61,846 nucleotides of DNA from an uncultured Lachnospiraceae bacterium (lineage in GTDB: Bacteria > Bacillota > Clostridia > Lachnospirales > Lachnospiraceae), in contig CAJUJR010000004.1 in NCBI GenBank assembly GCA_910586605.1, positions 1 through 61,846 of the forward strand, in the 5' to 3' direction. The notes beneath the pieces were generated by a model. It did no database searches. It was not told the DNA's origin and saw only the letters and a list, made by a program, of their open reading frames with translations. Position 1 is the stretch's first letter. Each line of letters opens with the position of its first letter. Position numbers and translations under genes: made by a program. Below are positions 1 through 7,976 of the stretch, piece after piece.

Positions 1-628
1 CCATTTTATCCATATCTGTAGCCATATATGCAGAAATATATCCACGGTCAAACTGCATACCTTCTACTAAATCCAGCTCTGTCATCATTGTCTTAGATTC
101 TTCAATAGTAATAACACCATCATTAGAAACCTTATCCATTGCATCAGCAATCATTTCACCAACTGCATCGTCTCCAGCGGAAATAGCAGCTACCCTTGCA
201 ATCTGCTCTTTTCCTGTTACCTTTGAGCTCATCTTTGCAATAGACTCTACAGCACAGTCACATGCCTGTTTCATCCCCTTACGGAGAATAATTGGGTTAG
301 CGCCTGCTGCAAGATTCTTCATCCCTTCATTTACCATTGCCTGTGCAAGGACGGTAGCTGTTGTCGTACCATCCCCGGCAACGTCATTTGTCTTTGTGGC
401 AACTTCTTTTACAAGCTGTGCTCCCATATTTTCAAAGCCATCCTCCAGCTCAATATCCTTTGCAATTGTTACACCGTCATTTGTAATAAGTGGTGCGCCA
501 AAGGACTTATCCAATACTACATTTCTTCCTTTTGGCCCTAATGTAACTTTGACAGTATCTGCCAACTTGTCAACACCTGCTTCTAAAGCAGCTCTTGCAT
601 CTGCTCCGAACTTAATTTCCTTTGCCAT
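1..628 (-). CDS. groEL: GroEL chaperonin, N-terminal part (runs off the left edge)
   Basis: Hsp60 subunit that forms the double-ring folding chamber with GroES in the cytoplasm. The window holds the first ~209 residues, beginning MAKEIKFGADAR, with the ATP-binding segment VTLGPKGRNV and the GDGTTTATVLA motif near residues 85-95. The start ATG (complement of 626-628) follows a GGAGGAATAG ribosome binding site. It lies 31 bases after groES and shares its CIRCE-controlled promoter. The 3' part is outside the window. Identification is certain from sequence. Confidence 0.98.
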   Translation of the reverse strand, partial: MAKEIKFGADARAALEAGVDKLADTVKVTLGPKGRNVVLDKSFGAPLITNDGVTIAKDIELEDGFENMGAQLVKEVATKTNDVAGDGTTTATVLAQAMVNEGMKNLAAGANPIILRKGMKQACDCAVESIAKMSSKVTGKEQIARVAAISAGDDAVGEMIADAMDKVSNDGVITIEESKTMMTELDLVEGMQFDRGYISAYMATDMDKM

Positions 629-659
629 TTCTATTCCTCCAATTCTGCTTTCAATCTAA

Positions 660-947
660 TTAGTCTACAACAACCGCAACAATATCGTTCTGACGGACAA
701 CTATGAATTCTTCATCCTCAAGCTTTACTTCTGTTCCAGCATATTTTGAATAAATTACTTTATCACCTACCGAAACCTGCATCTCAACCTCTTTTCCATC
801 CACTACCCCGCCAGGACCTACTGCAACCACTTCTGCCTGCTGTGGCTTTTCCTGTGCATTGCCTGGCAATACAATCCCTGATTTTGTAGTTTCTTCTGCT
901 TCTAACTGTTTTAAAACAACTCTGTCCCCTAATGGTGATAATTTCAT
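660..947 (-). CDS. groES: GroES co-chaperonin
   Basis: Hsp10 lid of the GroEL folding chamber. It is 95 residues, the usual length, with the family N-terminus MKLSPLGDRVVLKQ, a mobile-loop region around TTKSGIVLPGNAQEKPQ, and the C-terminal EEFIVVRQNDIVAVV strand. GGAGG lies 7 bases before the ATG. It is the first gene of the groES-groEL operon; a CIRCE operator lies 34 bases upstream of its start, so HrcA repression is expected. Confidence 0.98.
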   Translation of the reverse strand: MKLSPLGDRVVLKQLEAEETTKSGIVLPGNAQEKPQQAEVVAVGPGGVVDGKEVEMQVSVGDKVIYSKYAGTEVKLEDEEFIVVRQNDIVAVVVD

Positions 948-981
948 AAGAATGCCTCCTTCTGTCTATTTTCTTCTTTTA

Positions 982-1008
982 TTAGCACTCATTCATTTTG
1001 AGTGCTAA
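982..1008 (-). promoter_or_regulatory. CIRCE operator (HrcA binding site)
   Basis: A perfect match to the CIRCE consensus: TTAGCACTC, a 9-base spacer, GAGTGCTAA. It sits between the predicted groES promoter and the groES ribosome binding site. In Firmicutes this element is bound by the heat-shock repressor HrcA. Seen directly; no hrcA gene lies in the window. Confidence 0.97.
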
Positions 1009-1018
1009 CCATATCCAT

Positions 1019-1047
1019 AATATATTTCATTTAGAAATATTTAGCAA
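1019..1047 (-). promoter_or_regulatory. Predicted SigA promoter of groES-groEL
   Basis: On the minus strand, TTGCTA and TATATT are separated by 17 bases. Transcription would start about 10 bases before the CIRCE element, the normal arrangement for HrcA-controlled operons. The -35 box is imperfect, so the call rests on spacing and position. Confidence 0.55.
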
Positions 1048-1163
1048 TATACGCCAAACCGCAAAATCACCTTATTCTTAAAAATAATTACTTATATCTC
1101 CCATTTTCTCACTTTTTCTCACTTTTTCTATTTATTAGTCAAATCATCCCTTGCGTAGAATAT

Positions 1164-1191
1164 AAAAAAGGGGAATGCCAGCGCATTTTCC
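1164..1191 (-). terminator. Second downstream hairpin after the DUF2225 gene
   Basis: Minus-strand hairpin with arms GGAAAATGC and GCATTCCCC (internal mismatch) followed by six T. It lies just beyond the stronger terminator at 1200-1232 and may act as a backup. Confidence 0.45.
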
Positions 1192-1199
1192 TATTATGT

Positions 1200-1232
1200 A
1201 AAAAGGCGTTACCAGTCTCTTCTGATAACGCC
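1200..1232 (-). terminator. Rho-independent terminator of the DUF2225 gene
   Basis: On the minus strand, arms GGCGTTA and TAACGCC (stem extended by CAG/CTG) are followed by five T, starting 8 bases after the stop codon of the DUF2225 gene. Confidence 0.85.
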
Positions 1233-1239
1233 CTGTATA

Positions 1240-2082
1240 TTATTTCTGCTGATTAATCATTTCCTTAATATCTCTTGCTTTGTCTTTAATCCTGTCACTT
1301 GCACTCCTAGAAGTCAGCACTTTGGAAACCCAACGGCTTGACTCTTCATACTTTCCAATACGGCGTGCAAGGTCTGCAATCAGGTATGTCGTTGTTGTTT
1401 CATCCATACCGCACATAGGAAAATCTTCCTTTGAAAATGCAGACATAAACCCATCATATGCATTAGCAAGCAACTCTGTCTCTTCCTGCTGGAGCTGTTT
1501 AATCTGATTTTCATAATCAGGCGTCTCTTTTGGAAGGCTCTCTGCTTTTCCACGGCAAAGCCATGCAAGCTTCAGGCAAGTATATGCCTTCTCGCTGTCT
1601 TTTGCTTTTTTCACAACAGTATTTGCAAGGGCAAGCTGATGACGTGCAATCGCATCGTCATATGTATAGAAACTGCCCGAATTTGACAACCCTTTAAAGT
1701 TTGCAGAAATATTTTCCTTAATCATCTTTGCCTGTGCAGGCAGCATAAACTTGAAAAACCTGCTCAATGCTGCATATCCGCATTTAGGGCAGACAACCGC
1801 ATCATATTTTAAAGAATCCACCATACTATATTTTGGACGTAAATCTGTATCCTGCGATACCAGCTTAATCCTGCCGGTACGCACTACCTTTGTATGGAAT
1901 TCTGAATCACAGACAGGGCAGGTAAAAGTTTTATCAAATAAAACGTCTTCCTCTTTTAACTGCGGCTCTGCCTTTTTTGCATCTGTTCCGGATGCTCCCT
2001 CTTTCTGTCCCCCTTCTTCAAAAACATCCATTTTTTCCAGCTTACCTAAACCAAACTGGCTCAATCCAGAAAATAAACTCAT
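1240..2082 (-). CDS. DUF2225 family protein
   Basis: A 280-residue soluble protein of the DUF2225 family, function unknown. Two CxxC pairs (Cys55/Cys58 in FTCPVCDSEF and Cys98/Cys101 in VVCPKCGYAALSRFF) look like a zinc ribbon; the rest is helical with a TPR-like character (repeated Ala/Leu-rich helices from residue ~120). The N-terminal ~45 residues are charged and variable. The start has AAGGAGG at good spacing. It lies 13 bases downstream of glnS on the same strand, so probably co-transcribed, and ends at a strong terminator. Confidence 0.88.
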   Translation of the reverse strand: MSLFSGLSQFGLGKLEKMDVFEEGGQKEGASGTDAKKAEPQLKEEDVLFDKTFTCPVCDSEFHTKVVRTGRIKLVSQDTDLRPKYSMVDSLKYDAVVCPKCGYAALSRFFKFMLPAQAKMIKENISANFKGLSNSGSFYTYDDAIARHQLALANTVVKKAKDSEKAYTCLKLAWLCRGKAESLPKETPDYENQIKQLQQEETELLANAYDGFMSAFSKEDFPMCGMDETTTTYLIADLARRIGKYEESSRWVSKVLTSRSASDRIKDKARDIKEMINQQK

Positions 2083-2095
2083 TTTTGTTACCTCC

Positions 2096-3796
2096 TTATT
2101 TTGGTCGATATGAACTTTTCATAGAAACAATTCTGTTAAATACCATATGATCCATTGCAGAATCTTTAGAATCCACAATAAAATAGCCCTGTCTGACAAA
2201 CTGGAAGCTGTCCATTGCCCCTGCCTCTGCCAATGCAGGCTCTATAAAAGCATCTTTCAGCACTGTCAGGGAATTTGGATTGACATTAACTGTTCCATCC
2301 TCATTATACACCCCTTTTTCTTCATCTACAATATTTTCATAAAGGCGGATCTCTGCTTTCTCTGCAGTTTCGGCACATACCCAGTGGATTGTCCCTTTCA
2401 CTTTCCTGCCGGAAAAACCAGAACCACTCTTTGTTTCTGGGTCATAGGTGCAGTAAACCGTTGTAACCTTGCCATCTTGGCCAACTGCATAATCTGTACA
2501 TGTTACAAAATAGGCATTCATCAGGCGCACTTCATTGCCTGGATAAAGCCGGAAATACTTCTTTGGCGGCTCTGGCATAAAATCCTCCCTTTCAATATAA
2601 AGGACTTTGCCAAATGGGACTTTCCTTGTCCCCATTGCTTCATTTTCCTGATTGTTAGAAACGTCCAGATATTCTATTTCATTTTCTGGATAATTTGTAA
2701 TTACAAGCTTAATTGGGTCAAGAACTGCCATCATCCTTGGACGCTTCATTTTCAAATCCTCACGGATGCAATACTCCAGCATCGCATAATCGGATGAACT
2801 CTGTGCCTTTGATACGCCTGAAAGTTCCATAAACATACGGATTGACTCTGGTGTAAAACCACGCCTGCGAAGCGCTGCAATGGTAACAAGACGTGGGTCA
2901 TCCCATCCGTCCACAATGCCATCTTCTACTAATTTCTTAATATAACGCTTTCCTGTCACAACATTTGTCAGATACATCTTTGCAAACTCAATCTGCTTTG
3001 GCGGAATCTCAAACTCCAACTCCTGGACTACCCAGTTATAAAGCGGGCGGTGGTCTTCAAATTCCATAGTGCAAATCGAATGGGTAACCCCTTCAATCGC
3101 ATCCTCGATTGGATGCGCAAAATCATACATCGGATAGACACACCACTGGTCTCCTGTATTATGGTGCTCCCTGCGGGCTACACGGTAAATTACTGGGTCA
3201 CGCATATTCATATTTGGTGAACTCATATCAATTTTTGCACGAAGTACCCTGGAACCATCTTCAAACTCCCCTGCACGCATACGCTCAAACAAATCAAGGT
3301 TTTCCTCAACAGAACGGTTACGGTATGGGCTTTCCTTCCCAGGCTCGGTCAACGTGCCGCGGTATTCCCGCATCTGTTCAGCAGACAGGTCGCATACAAA
3401 CGCTTTTCCCTTTTTAATCAGCTTCCGTGCAAATTCATACATCTGCCCAAAATAATCAGAAGCATAATACACCTGTTCTGTATCCAAATCATCACAAATC
3501 CATTTTACATCTTCCAAGATAGAATCAATAAATTCTGTCTTTTCCTTTGTTGGATTTGTATCATCAAAACGGAGATGGAACACCCCTTGATATTCTTTTG
3601 CCAGATTAGAATTTAAAAGGATAGATTTTGCATGGCCGATATGCAGATAGCCATTAGGCTCTGGCGGAAATCTTGTAACAACTTTATGGTATGTCCCCTC
3701 CTCCAAATCTTTATCAATGATATTCTGAATAAAATTACGGGAAACTTTTTCTGCTGTTTCCTCATGATTCTCCATATTTATTTCCAGATTATTCAC
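2096..3796 (-). CDS. glnS: Glutaminyl-tRNA synthetase
   Basis: Charges tRNA-Gln with glutamine. 566 residues when begun at the GTG that follows GGAGGAG (complement of 3794-3796); a longer open frame upstream has no ribosome binding site. Class I signature PPEPNGYLHIGHAKS is at residues ~45-58, and the GWDDPRL and ALRRRGF segments typical of GlnRS follow. The KMSKS-equivalent loop reads VTGKRYIKK, a degenerate form. The C-terminal half has the two anticodon-binding beta-barrels. Many Firmicutes lack GlnRS and use the GatCAB route, so this gene marks a lineage with direct charging. Identification is secure. Confidence 0.96.
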   Translation of the reverse strand: MNNLEINMENHEETAEKVSRNFIQNIIDKDLEEGTYHKVVTRFPPEPNGYLHIGHAKSILLNSNLAKEYQGVFHLRFDDTNPTKEKTEFIDSILEDVKWICDDLDTEQVYYASDYFGQMYEFARKLIKKGKAFVCDLSAEQMREYRGTLTEPGKESPYRNRSVEENLDLFERMRAGEFEDGSRVLRAKIDMSSPNMNMRDPVIYRVARREHHNTGDQWCVYPMYDFAHPIEDAIEGVTHSICTMEFEDHRPLYNWVVQELEFEIPPKQIEFAKMYLTNVVTGKRYIKKLVEDGIVDGWDDPRLVTIAALRRRGFTPESIRMFMELSGVSKAQSSSDYAMLEYCIREDLKMKRPRMMAVLDPIKLVITNYPENEIEYLDVSNNQENEAMGTRKVPFGKVLYIEREDFMPEPPKKYFRLYPGNEVRLMNAYFVTCTDYAVGQDGKVTTVYCTYDPETKSGSGFSGRKVKGTIHWVCAETAEKAEIRLYENIVDEEKGVYNEDGTVNVNPNSLTVLKDAFIEPALAEAGAMDSFQFVRQGYFIVDSKDSAMDHMVFNRIVSMKSSYRPK

Positions 3797-3867
3797 TATG
3801 TCTCCTCCTTTAGTGTTTCGCAAACATACATTACTTATCATATCACATTTTAACAAAATAGCAAAGC

Positions 3868-3906
3868 AAAAAATACCCTGTTGCCACAGAAACGGCAACA
3901 AAGTAT
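3868..3906 (-). terminator. Terminator of the SleB-like hydrolase gene
   Basis: Minus-strand hairpin with core TTGCC/GGCAA, outer arms extending to ATAC/GTAT, then six T. It begins ~20 bases after the stop codon at 3928 and separates this gene from glnS. Confidence 0.85.
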
Positions 3907-3927
3907 CCTTCAAATACCATATTTTGC

Positions 3928-4626
3928 TTATTTAAAACGGTGTCCGCCTAGTTTAAACTTTGCTCCTTTTAAGACCACGCTAAAATAGTAATAGCCCTTC
4001 ATATCTTTCACTTTCCCTTTATACTTAATTGTCCTCTGACCCTTTAAAACCTTTTTCGCAGCAGAAATGCAGTCTTTCCACTGTTTTGCCTTTGTTTTCC
4101 CTGCATCATACTGCTTTAACCTCTTATTTAAAGAACCATTCCTTACTGGCGAGAACTGTGACTTCTGATAAATCACTTTCTTAATTGTATTTGGAAAAGA
4201 TTTTGATGCTACCCGGTTCATTACTACAATACCGACAGCAAGTTTTCCCTGATATCCCTCTGAACCTGCTTCACAGTTAATAATGCTTGCCATCAGGCGC
4301 AAATCACTTTTTGAATAGGATACTTTTTTTGCCTTTTTCTTATCATTGCTCTTGTTTGATGTACTTTTTGCACCTGCTTTGGCAGCCCTTCCTGCGACCT
4401 GTATATCTTCTTCTGCTACAGAAGGCGCTGGGTTTGCTGTAGCCGCTGGACTTTCAGCCGGCACAGGGCTTTCTGTTGGCAGTACCTCTTCATTTGGTAC
4501 TGTTGTTGCCTCAACTGCAGGCACTGTGTTTTCATCTTCCTTTGCAGAAGCTGATACCGGCTTTGTGCAAAAACCAGAAATCATAATAATCGTCAGTATT
4601 AGCATAGCAAATTTTTTTAAACTCAT
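3928..4626 (-). CDS. SleB/CwlJ-family cell-wall hydrolase, secreted
   Basis: A 232-residue exported hydrolase. The N-terminus is a signal peptide (MSLKKFAMLILTIIMISGF, then SASA), followed by a Pro/Thr/Ala-rich low-complexity linker (~residues 30-95) and a C-terminal SleB-type domain (from ~105) with the presumed catalytic Glu in NCEAGSEGYQGKLAVG. The family includes spore cortex lytic enzymes, but many clostridial members with this linker act on vegetative walls, so the substrate is open. The start is the second in-frame ATG, 5 bases after GGAGG. It has its own promoter and a long structured leader, and its own terminator. Confidence 0.85.
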   Translation of the reverse strand: MSLKKFAMLILTIIMISGFCTKPVSASAKEDENTVPAVEATTVPNEEVLPTESPVPAESPAATANPAPSVAEEDIQVAGRAAKAGAKSTSNKSNDKKKAKKVSYSKSDLRLMASIINCEAGSEGYQGKLAVGIVVMNRVASKSFPNTIKKVIYQKSQFSPVRNGSLNKRLKQYDAGKTKAKQWKDCISAAKKVLKGQRTIKYKGKVKDMKGYYYFSVVLKGAKFKLGGHRFK

Positions 4627-4747
4627 AACAACCTCCATATTGCCAGCCTCCCCTCTCTTTATACTCCCCTATAAAGAGCTAGCTGGTTTTTCCCAGGAAC
4701 TCCTTTCCTGAGTTGTTAAGCTAAAACATTTATTTCTTAACAATTAT
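4627..4747 (-). ncRNA. Structured 5' leader of the SleB-like gene, possible riboswitch
   Basis: About 120 transcribed bases between the predicted start site and the ATG fold into three consecutive helices: TTGTTAAG with CTTAACAA; CAGGAA with TTCCTG; and an outer CCAGC/GCTGG enclosing a perfect CTCTTTATA/TATAAAGAG stem with loop GGGGAG. Cyclic-di-AMP (ydaO) riboswitches often precede cell-wall hydrolase genes in this group, but I cannot match the ydaO core motifs, so no class is assigned. Confidence 0.5.
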
Positions 4748-4753
4748 GTAATA

Positions 4754-4781
4754 ATTATATCATACTCTTATAAAATTTCAA
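4754..4781 (-). promoter_or_regulatory. Predicted SigA promoter of the SleB-like gene
   Basis: Minus strand TTGAAA, 16 bases, TATAAT. Start of transcription is expected near 4747, giving a leader of ~120 bases. Confidence 0.7.
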
Positions 4782-4806
4782 GCTTTTTTGAAACATTTTT
4801 TAAACC

Positions 4807-4834
4807 AAAAAAACGCCTGCTTTCGCAGACGCCT
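4807..4834 (-). terminator. Terminator upstream of the SleB-like promoter
   Basis: Minus-strand stem GGCGTCTGC/GCAGGCG with a GAAA tetraloop followed by seven T. It would stop transcription coming from hisA before the next promoter. Confidence 0.85.
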
Positions 4835-4974
4835 CACTTCTTATGCAATTTATCTAAATATCAATAAATAAACACACTTCTTTTTGTTACTTTTTTATAC
4901 TATTTTTTTGTATCAATAAAAAAAGCTTTCCTCTTTGTTATAATTATTACAGTTTTGTTACGATTTTCACAAAT

Positions 4975-5013
4975 AATAGATAAAAAGAAATGTAACATTT
5001 CTTTTTATCTATT
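4975..5013 (-). repeat. Long perfect AT-rich inverted repeat downstream of hisA
   Basis: Two 18-base arms (4975-4992 and 4996-5013) are perfectly complementary around a TAA centre. Their runs of A and T mean that the hairpin could work as a terminator in either direction; it lies ~50 bases after the hisA stop. Confidence 0.8.
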
Positions 5014-5060
5014 GCTATATTACTGCGCAATTTCTTATTATAAGAAAAATTAAAAAAACT

Positions 5061-5828
5061 TCATATCTGCAGCAGCTCCTGATATGGCAATGTACCGCCA
5101 AATAAATCTAAGGCGCTTCCTACTGTAAAATCAATAAAACCATTGCCTGCCTCCCGGATCCAATCAATATCTTCCAACGAATGAATCCCTCCTGCATAGG
5201 TAACTGGTAAAACCCTGCGTTCCCCAAGCCTTCTGACTACCTCCTTCTCAACACCCGATGCTTTCCCCTCTACATCTACTGCATGGATTAAAAATTCATC
5301 ACAAAATTCCGCCAACATTTCTAAAGTTTGCCGGTTCATTTTCACTTTTGTAACCTTCTGCCAGCGGTCTGTAACAATATAGTAATCATCCCCTGCATAG
5401 CGGCAGCTTAAATCCAATACAAGATGCTCTTTCCCAAGCAAAGAAGCCATACGCTTTAGACGCTCCATATAAATCATCCCATCCCGGAAGACATAAGAAG
5501 TTACAATAATATGAGAAGCCCCCATGGCAAGGAATTTTTCTGCATTTCCCTCATCCATCCCTCCACCAATCTGCATTCCGCCTGGATATTCTTCCAAAGC
5601 AGATTTTGCCTGGCGGACATCTGCTTCATAAAATTCAGTGCCCTTCGGGTTCAAGAGGATAATATGCCCTCCAGACAGCCCATCTTCCCTATACTTTTTT
5701 GCATAAAAAGCCGCATTTTGCCCTGAAATAAAATTATCGACAGCCTGATTCCCTGAATCTGTCAGGCTGCCGCCGATAATTTGTTTTACAGAACCATTGT
5801 GTATATCAATACAAGGACGAAACTTCAT
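5061..5828 (-). CDS. hisA: HisA-type isomerase, eukaryote-like form
   Basis: ProFAR isomerase of histidine biosynthesis (ring-opening of the ribose in the fourth step), a TIM barrel. 255 residues. It resembles yeast HIS6 rather than typical bacterial HisA: CIDIHNGSVKQIIGG at the N-terminus, FYAKKYREDGLSGGHII, LDLSCR, FLIHAVDVEGKASGVE and a C-terminal DFTVGSALDLFGG all match the eukaryotic pattern. AAGAGG precedes the ATG. No other his gene is nearby, so the enzyme is encoded alone between the tail of the flagellar locus and the hydrolase gene. Function by family is secure; the origin by transfer is inference. Confidence 0.85.
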   Translation of the reverse strand: MKFRPCIDIHNGSVKQIIGGSLTDSGNQAVDNFISGQNAAFYAKKYREDGLSGGHIILLNPKGTEFYEADVRQAKSALEEYPGGMQIGGGMDEGNAEKFLAMGASHIIVTSYVFRDGMIYMERLKRMASLLGKEHLVLDLSCRYAGDDYYIVTDRWQKVTKVKMNRQTLEMLAEFCDEFLIHAVDVEGKASGVEKEVVRRLGERRVLPVTYAGGIHSLEDIDWIREAGNGFIDFTVGSALDLFGGTLPYQELLQI

Positions 5829-5892
5829 TTCTAACCTCTTTTCTCATTAATAATTGTTCTACGATAGTAGAATAACTATCTGGTCAAAATAA

Positions 5893-6534
5893 CTATTTTT
5901 TTCCTGTAATCTTACGTGCCAACTCTGCATAAGTATCTTTCACAGATACATCATAAGTTCCTGCGCTAATAGAACTACTATAACCATTATCGTTCAAATA
6001 CTTGTCAAATTCTTTTGCGCTGCTGACAATCCCCAGCCTTTCCAACTCTTCACTAACATCAGAAGACCAATCGCCAACATTTATTGTAAGCTTTTTCTGC
6101 TGGTTCTTTTTTTCTTGCTCCTGTTTCTTCCGTTCCTTTTTTACTTCCTTTTCAATATCGTCTTTTTCCTTCTCCAACTGCTTTTTCATCTCTGCCGCCT
6201 CATCTTTCGGGCTCTTTGTTGGTGCTGAACTTGGCGTTCCGTCAGATGTCGGCACAGGAGAAGCCTTTTCCTGTACTGCAGCAGATGGGTTAGGAGTTTC
6301 TTTCTTATCCTCCTCCGGCTTCACTGTCTCCTCTGGGGCAGAAGATTCCTTTGCTGCATCCTTATTATTTTCCGCAAGGAGTTTTCCAGAATCTGATTCA
6401 TATGCCATCCCAAGTTCCTTTGCCCTGGATGTAACATATGGATCTGAAGTCCTTACCATAAAAGAAATCCCTAAAATAAGGGAAGCAAATATAACGCCAG
6501 AACCAAACCCTCTGAAAAATGACTTTCTATCCAT
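5893..6534 (-). CDS. Membrane-anchored protein with MltG/YceG-type N-terminal subdomain only
   Basis: 213 residues. One N-terminal membrane segment (GSGVIFASLILGISFMV), a Glu/Pro/Ser-rich stretch, a highly charged Lys/Glu coiled coil (~110-150), and a C-terminal ~60-residue domain (LTINVGDWSSDVSEEL ... SAGTYDVSVKDTYAEL). That domain resembles the LysM-like subdomain found at the front of endolytic transglycosylase MltG. The catalytic part of MltG is absent, so this may bind glycan strands or serve as a partner rather than cleave. GGAGAG precedes the ATG. It is in line with the end of the flagellar locus. Confidence 0.6.
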   Translation of the reverse strand: MDRKSFFRGFGSGVIFASLILGISFMVRTSDPYVTSRAKELGMAYESDSGKLLAENNKDAAKESSAPEETVKPEEDKKETPNPSAAVQEKASPVPTSDGTPSSAPTKSPKDEAAEMKKQLEKEKDDIEKEVKKERKKQEQEKKNQQKKLTINVGDWSSDVSEELERLGIVSSAKEFDKYLNDNGYSSSISAGTYDVSVKDTYAELARKITGKK

Positions 6535-6643
6535 AACAATCTCTCCATTCTAAACCATGCCTAAAACCCATTCCCAGAAGCTGCCATGAAGCAAGCTTCC
6601 ATGCCAGCCCTTTGCAGGAGGCTTCAAACATCTCCTGTTCTTT

Positions 6644-7597
6644 TTAGCGGGCATTATATAAGTCAATAACAAATTTTACTTCTCCCTGCCCAAGGGAAAG
6701 CATTTTGGAAATATCTAAAACAGACCTTCCCTTTTTATATAATGCAATAATTTCATCATTATGATTCACAATTTCCTTCTGTTCACTGATTGGACGGTAT
6801 TGCCCAGTGACATCAAGAGCCATTTTCGCCCTTGCTTCCTCTTCTTCAATTCTTGCAATCTCTGCATCATATACAGAAGATGCATCTAAATCATCATCAT
6901 CCTCTGCATCTGGTTCTGGTTCTGGTAAAAAGGAATCTCCTTCTAATTGTGGAACAAAATCTTCCAGCCCATCAAAAACTTCATCTTCTAAAACAGCATC
7001 ATATCCTTTCTCGAACTCATCTTCTTCCAGATTTGCTTCCGGCAATTCATCCATAAGTCCATCCTCGCTGCTGTCTGGCTGCTTGTTATCCTGCCAAGGC
7101 CTGTTATTCCCAGTTTGAAGTTCCAAAATATCCAGCTCAATCGACTTCTTCATTTCATCAAGCTGTTGTCCCTGTTCACGCATTTTCTGGTATTCCCTTG
7201 CTGATTCATCATGCAAATCTGCCCTCAGGGAATCAATTTCATGAACAAGCTTCTTTACTTCTTCCTGCTTTTCATTCATCATATCGAATAAAAAAACAAC
7301 TTCATCATGATTTTTTTCAATTTTTCCAATTACCTGGTCTGAATATTCACTGATTCCCATAATTTTTTCATTGGATACTTGGCTCATCCTTTCATCCAGG
7401 TCTTCATAAACAGTTTCTGCTTTCCTGGTAAAAGAATCCAACATTTCCTGTAACTGTTTCTTTTCTTCCTCCTGGCTTGCCCCAACCGGCTCATCAAAAT
7501 CTTCCTTTGGAACTTTTCCAGAATTATCCGAAATACGGACACTGTAAATTACTGCTGCCAATCCAATTACTATCATTGCAATTTCTAAAAAAACCAT
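6644..7597 (-). CDS. Membrane-anchored coiled-coil protein, DUF6115/SwrB-like
   Basis: 317 residues: an N-terminal membrane helix (FLEIAMIVIGLAAVIYSV), a long charged coiled coil (~40-170), a very acidic linker (~175-245) and a C-terminal helix-turn-helix-like segment (ALYKKGRSVLDISKMLSLGQGEVKFVIDLY). The architecture and the place at the end of the fla/che locus recall Bacillus SwrB/YlxL, which promotes assembly of the flagellar export apparatus, and the DUF6115 family. Equivalent function is an inference from position and layout. Confidence 0.6.
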   Translation of the reverse strand: MVFLEIAMIVIGLAAVIYSVRISDNSGKVPKEDFDEPVGASQEEEKKQLQEMLDSFTRKAETVYEDLDERMSQVSNEKIMGISEYSDQVIGKIEKNHDEVVFLFDMMNEKQEEVKKLVHEIDSLRADLHDESAREYQKMREQGQQLDEMKKSIELDILELQTGNNRPWQDNKQPDSSEDGLMDELPEANLEEDEFEKGYDAVLEDEVFDGLEDFVPQLEGDSFLPEPEPDAEDDDDLDASSVYDAEIARIEEEEARAKMALDVTGQYRPISEQKEIVNHNDEIIALYKKGRSVLDISKMLSLGQGEVKFVIDLYNAR

Positions 7598-7637
7598 AGC
7601 TTTCCCCTTACTATCCTCAACGCACCAATTTTCAGCA

Positions 7638-7952
7638 TTAAACTGTCATATCAAAATGCTTTTCTTCTTTTCCCTGTTTCTTTGAGGCTGATTTTTCTTG
7701 TTCTCCTTCTTTGCCAGAAGAATTCTGCTTTTTTTTCTTTTGCTGCCTCTTCTTCCGCTCCTCATTTTTCAGTTCTTCATTTTCTGCCCGGTTTCTGCGT
7801 ATTGTCTGCTCAGAACTCTTTTTTACGTCATCTTGGAACTGTGCTGCCACCTGTTGCTGTTCCTGCATTGCACGGTTCATCTCATTTGTCTGAATCTGGG
7901 ATACCTCCTGTGATTTTGGAGGCATTGTAATATAATCAAATGTTATGGACAT
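7638..7952 (-). CDS. Small charged protein of the flagellar locus, unknown
   Basis: 104 residues, with no recognisable domain. An N-terminal MSITFDYITMPPKSQEV segment is followed by a Gln-rich helix and a strongly basic, Lys/Glu-rich tail that is probably disordered or coiled. GGGGGAAG precedes the ATG. It sits 24 bases after the FapA-like gene and 40 bases before the DUF6115-like gene, so is probably co-transcribed with them. Base composition is like its neighbours. Confidence 0.6.
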   Translation of the reverse strand: MSITFDYITMPPKSQEVSQIQTNEMNRAMQEQQQVAAQFQDDVKKSSEQTIRRNRAENEELKNEERKKRQQKKKKQNSSGKEGEQEKSASKKQGKEEKHFDMTV

Positions 7953-7976
7953 AAAACTTCCCCCTTTTTTTCCAAT

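Noticed and set aside
1095..1130. Repeat of CTCACTTTTT in the groES upstream region
   Set aside because: Only two imperfect copies in T-rich DNA; no array.
2797..3853. Plus-strand frames opposite glnS
   Set aside because: No ribosome sites or families; they mirror the GlnRS codon pattern.
4627..4747. Assignment of the SleB-like leader to the c-di-AMP (ydaO) riboswitch
   Set aside because: I could not place the conserved ydaO internal-loop motifs in the expected order, so only structure is claimed.
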